Below are positions 6,219 through 7,015 of a DNA stretch of 7,015 nucleotides, in pieces. The notes beneath the pieces were generated by a model. It made no database searches. It was not told the DNA's origin and saw nothing but the letters and a program-made list of their open reading frames with translations. The first letter of the stretch is position 1. The number at the start of each line of letters is the position of its first letter. Position numbers and translations under genes: made by a program. Origin of the DNA: Syntrophobacter sp. SbD2 (GTDB taxonomy: Bacteria > Desulfobacterota > Syntrophobacteria > Syntrophobacterales > Syntrophobacteraceae); NCBI GenBank assembly GCA_900290385.1, contig OMSV01000157.1, positions 1-7,015 on the forward strand, given 5' to 3'.

Positions 6219-6505
6219 ATGCGAATGTACGATCCCCCCACCCTGGAGAAATCATAAAGAAGTTGTGCCTTGAGCCACTCGGTCTATCGGTAACCGAAGC
6301 AGCCAAAGCCCGGGGCGTGAGCCGTAAGACGTTATCGAGCATTCTCAATGGCCATTCAGGGATAAGCCCTGAGATGGCCATAAGGCTCTCCATTGCTTTT
6401 GACACCACCCCCGAGAGTTGGCTGAACCAGCAAGTACAGTACGATCTCCGGCAGGCGGAACAGCGCATGGGTGAATTGCGAGTCAGACGGCTATCCGCAG
6501 CTTAA
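6219..6505 (+). pseudogene. higA: HigA-family antitoxin (XRE helix-turn-helix), frameshifted near the 5' end
   Basis: An ATG at 6219, preceded by GAGG at 6209-6212, reads MRMYDPPT and meets a stop at 6252-6254. Adding one C to the C6 run at 6234-6239 restores a 95-residue protein with the family-typical start [18 protein letters not shown], joining the intact downstream frame. That frame holds an XRE/lambda-repressor-like helix-turn-helix (repaired residues 23-57: [19 protein letters not shown] then [16 protein letters not shown]) and the HigA-typical [17 protein letters not shown]. HigA binds HigB and represses the higBA operon. Without repair, only a TTG at 6263 could start the downstream frame, and that codon is an internal Leu of the family. 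The lesion may be a true mutation, transcriptional slippage or a homopolymer sequencing error. Confidence 0.82.
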
Positions 6506-6510
6506 CAGAC

Positions 6511-6629
6511 GGAAGGTGGAGGACGGAAGACGGAGGACGGAAGACGGAGGACGGAAGAGGGAGGACGGAAGAGGGAAGACGGAAGATGGAAGACGGAAGA
6601 GGGAAGACGGAAGATGGAAGACGGAAGAG
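6511..6629 (+). repeat. 17-unit heptamer array GGARGAn with nested 14- and 28-bp repeats
   Basis: Seventeen uninterrupted 7-base units fill 119 bases, starting five bases after the higA stop. Only positions 5 and 7 vary regularly (the first unit is GGAAGGT). Units 2-5 are two copies of one 14-mer, units 6-9 two copies of another, and units 10-13 are identical to units 14-17 (28-bp duplication, 6574-6601 and 6602-6629; last bases C, T, C, G). One strand is almost pure purine. No stop falls in one frame, but no start or coding signal supports a gene. Confidence 0.95.
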
Positions 6630-6641
6630 TGACGTGGATTT

Positions 6642-6697
6642 CACCGCGGAGAACGCCCTACGCGGGCCCAGGACAAGCTGAGAGCGCGGAGCGCGGA
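6642..6697 (+). repeat. Interrupted CGCGGAG-type repeat
   Basis: CACCGCGGAGAACGC at 6642-6656 and two heptamers GCGCGGA (6684-6697) resemble parts of one CGCGGAG-type repeat separated by about 27 unrelated bases. The identification as one family is from general resemblance. No gene is seen in the whole 510-base stretch 6506-7015, which holds only this and the other listed repeats. Confidence 0.4.
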
Positions 6698-6749
6698 GTG
6701 AAAAGTGTGATCACTTTATTCATTTTTCAAAGAGCCGGAGAATGCCTAC

Positions 6750-6845
6750 GCAACCAATTGATTTAATTACCAGATGAAGCTCTGCCCTGAAAATACAGGC
6801 GAAATGCAGGGCTGATCCAGCAACCTATTGATTTCATTGCTATAT
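6750..6845 (+). repeat. Imperfect 26-bp direct repeats flanking a hairpin
   Basis: A copy at 6750-6775 (starting GCAACCAATTGATTT) and one at 6820-6845 (starting GCAACCTATTGATTT) match at 21 of 26 positions. Between them GCCCTG (6784-6789) pairs with CAGGGC (6807-6812), and an alternative CCTG/CAGG stem (6786-6789, 6796-6799) competes. The block has no coding potential that I can see. Confidence 0.5.
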
Positions 6846-6893
6846 AAATTTTGCTTGCTGTCAATAACAGGGATAGACACGGACAAAAACCTC

Positions 6894-6925
6894 AATTTTT
6901 CAATTCCCGAATTCCCGCGACCCCC
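6894..6925 (+). repeat. Short octamer array AATTCCCG-type
   Basis: Four 8-base units: AATTTTTC, two identical AATTCCCG (6902-6917), then CGACCCCC. It resembles in period the octamer array at 6136-6175. Confidence 0.45.
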
Positions 6926-6990
6926 AATAGCTTGCAGTTCGTTTTGCGGCGATATTGTATCATGGACAGATTTGGCCTTGCAAAACGTCG

Positions 6991-7015
6991 ACCAGAAGCG
7001 GTAACCAGAAGCGGC
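6991..7015 (+). repeat. Start of a 13-bp tandem repeat cut by the window edge
   Basis: ACCAGAAGCGG occurs at 6991-7001 and again at 7004-7014, a 13-base period. Whether the array goes on beyond the window cannot be seen. Confidence 0.5.

Noticed and set aside
6263..6505. Intact 80-residue HigA starting at TTG 6263
   Set aside because: That TTG corresponds to an internal Leu of the family; the conserved HPGEI segment lies upstream in the same frame, and the real ribosome site precedes 6219 in another frame.
6511..6629. CRISPR array
   Set aside because: Units are 7 bp and contiguous, with no spacers of 25-40 bp and no cas genes in the window.
6860..6890. REP-like end of a Y1-type transposase element (CAGGGATAGACACGGAC)
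   Set aside because: The resemblance to repeats I recall near such transposases is loose, there is only one copy, and no transposase is present.

Overview
The window reads as chromosomal DNA from a Gram-negative environmental bacterium. The best guess is a Desulfobacterota/Deltaproteobacteria-type lineage. This is inferred from the fused 'rSAM/selenodomain-associated' glycosyltransferase pair, the style of the toxin-antitoxin proteins and the abundant degenerate short-period repeats. No rRNA or marker protein is present to prove it.

Left part (1-4862): ordinary chromosomal genes. It opens with the 3' part of a tRNA-His gene (anticodon GTG, CCA not encoded) and its terminator. Next come a family-2 glycosyltransferase fused to a GtrA-like membrane domain (minus strand) and, divergent from it, a stand-alone PP2C-type Ser/Thr phosphatase (plus). 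An exported L,D-transpeptidase of the YkuD family (minus) and a two-domain glycosyltransferase joining a TIGR04282-like and a TIGR04283-like module (minus) follow. Three of these four genes point to cell-envelope or glycoconjugate work, but the spacing and strands do not make one operon.

Right part (4863-7015): a gene-poor, repeat-rich accessory stretch. It holds scattered CACGAAGAG-type repeats in both orientations, then a toxin-antitoxin locus with a palindromic operator over its promoter. In that locus the ribbon-helix-helix antitoxin and the MazF/PemK-type toxin are one continuous reading frame. An eroded higBA module follows: only the last codons of the HigB toxin remain, and the HigA antitoxin is frameshifted at a run of six C. 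Between and after these lie degenerate period-7 and period-8 tandem arrays, the largest being 17 heptamers with a nested 14/28-bp structure.

The most notable points are the apparent antitoxin-toxin fusion caused by a small reading-frame change and the remains of higBA embedded in short-period repeats. Both frame changes could also be sequencing or assembly errors, and read-level checking would settle that. I did not find convincing evidence of a wholly new system.
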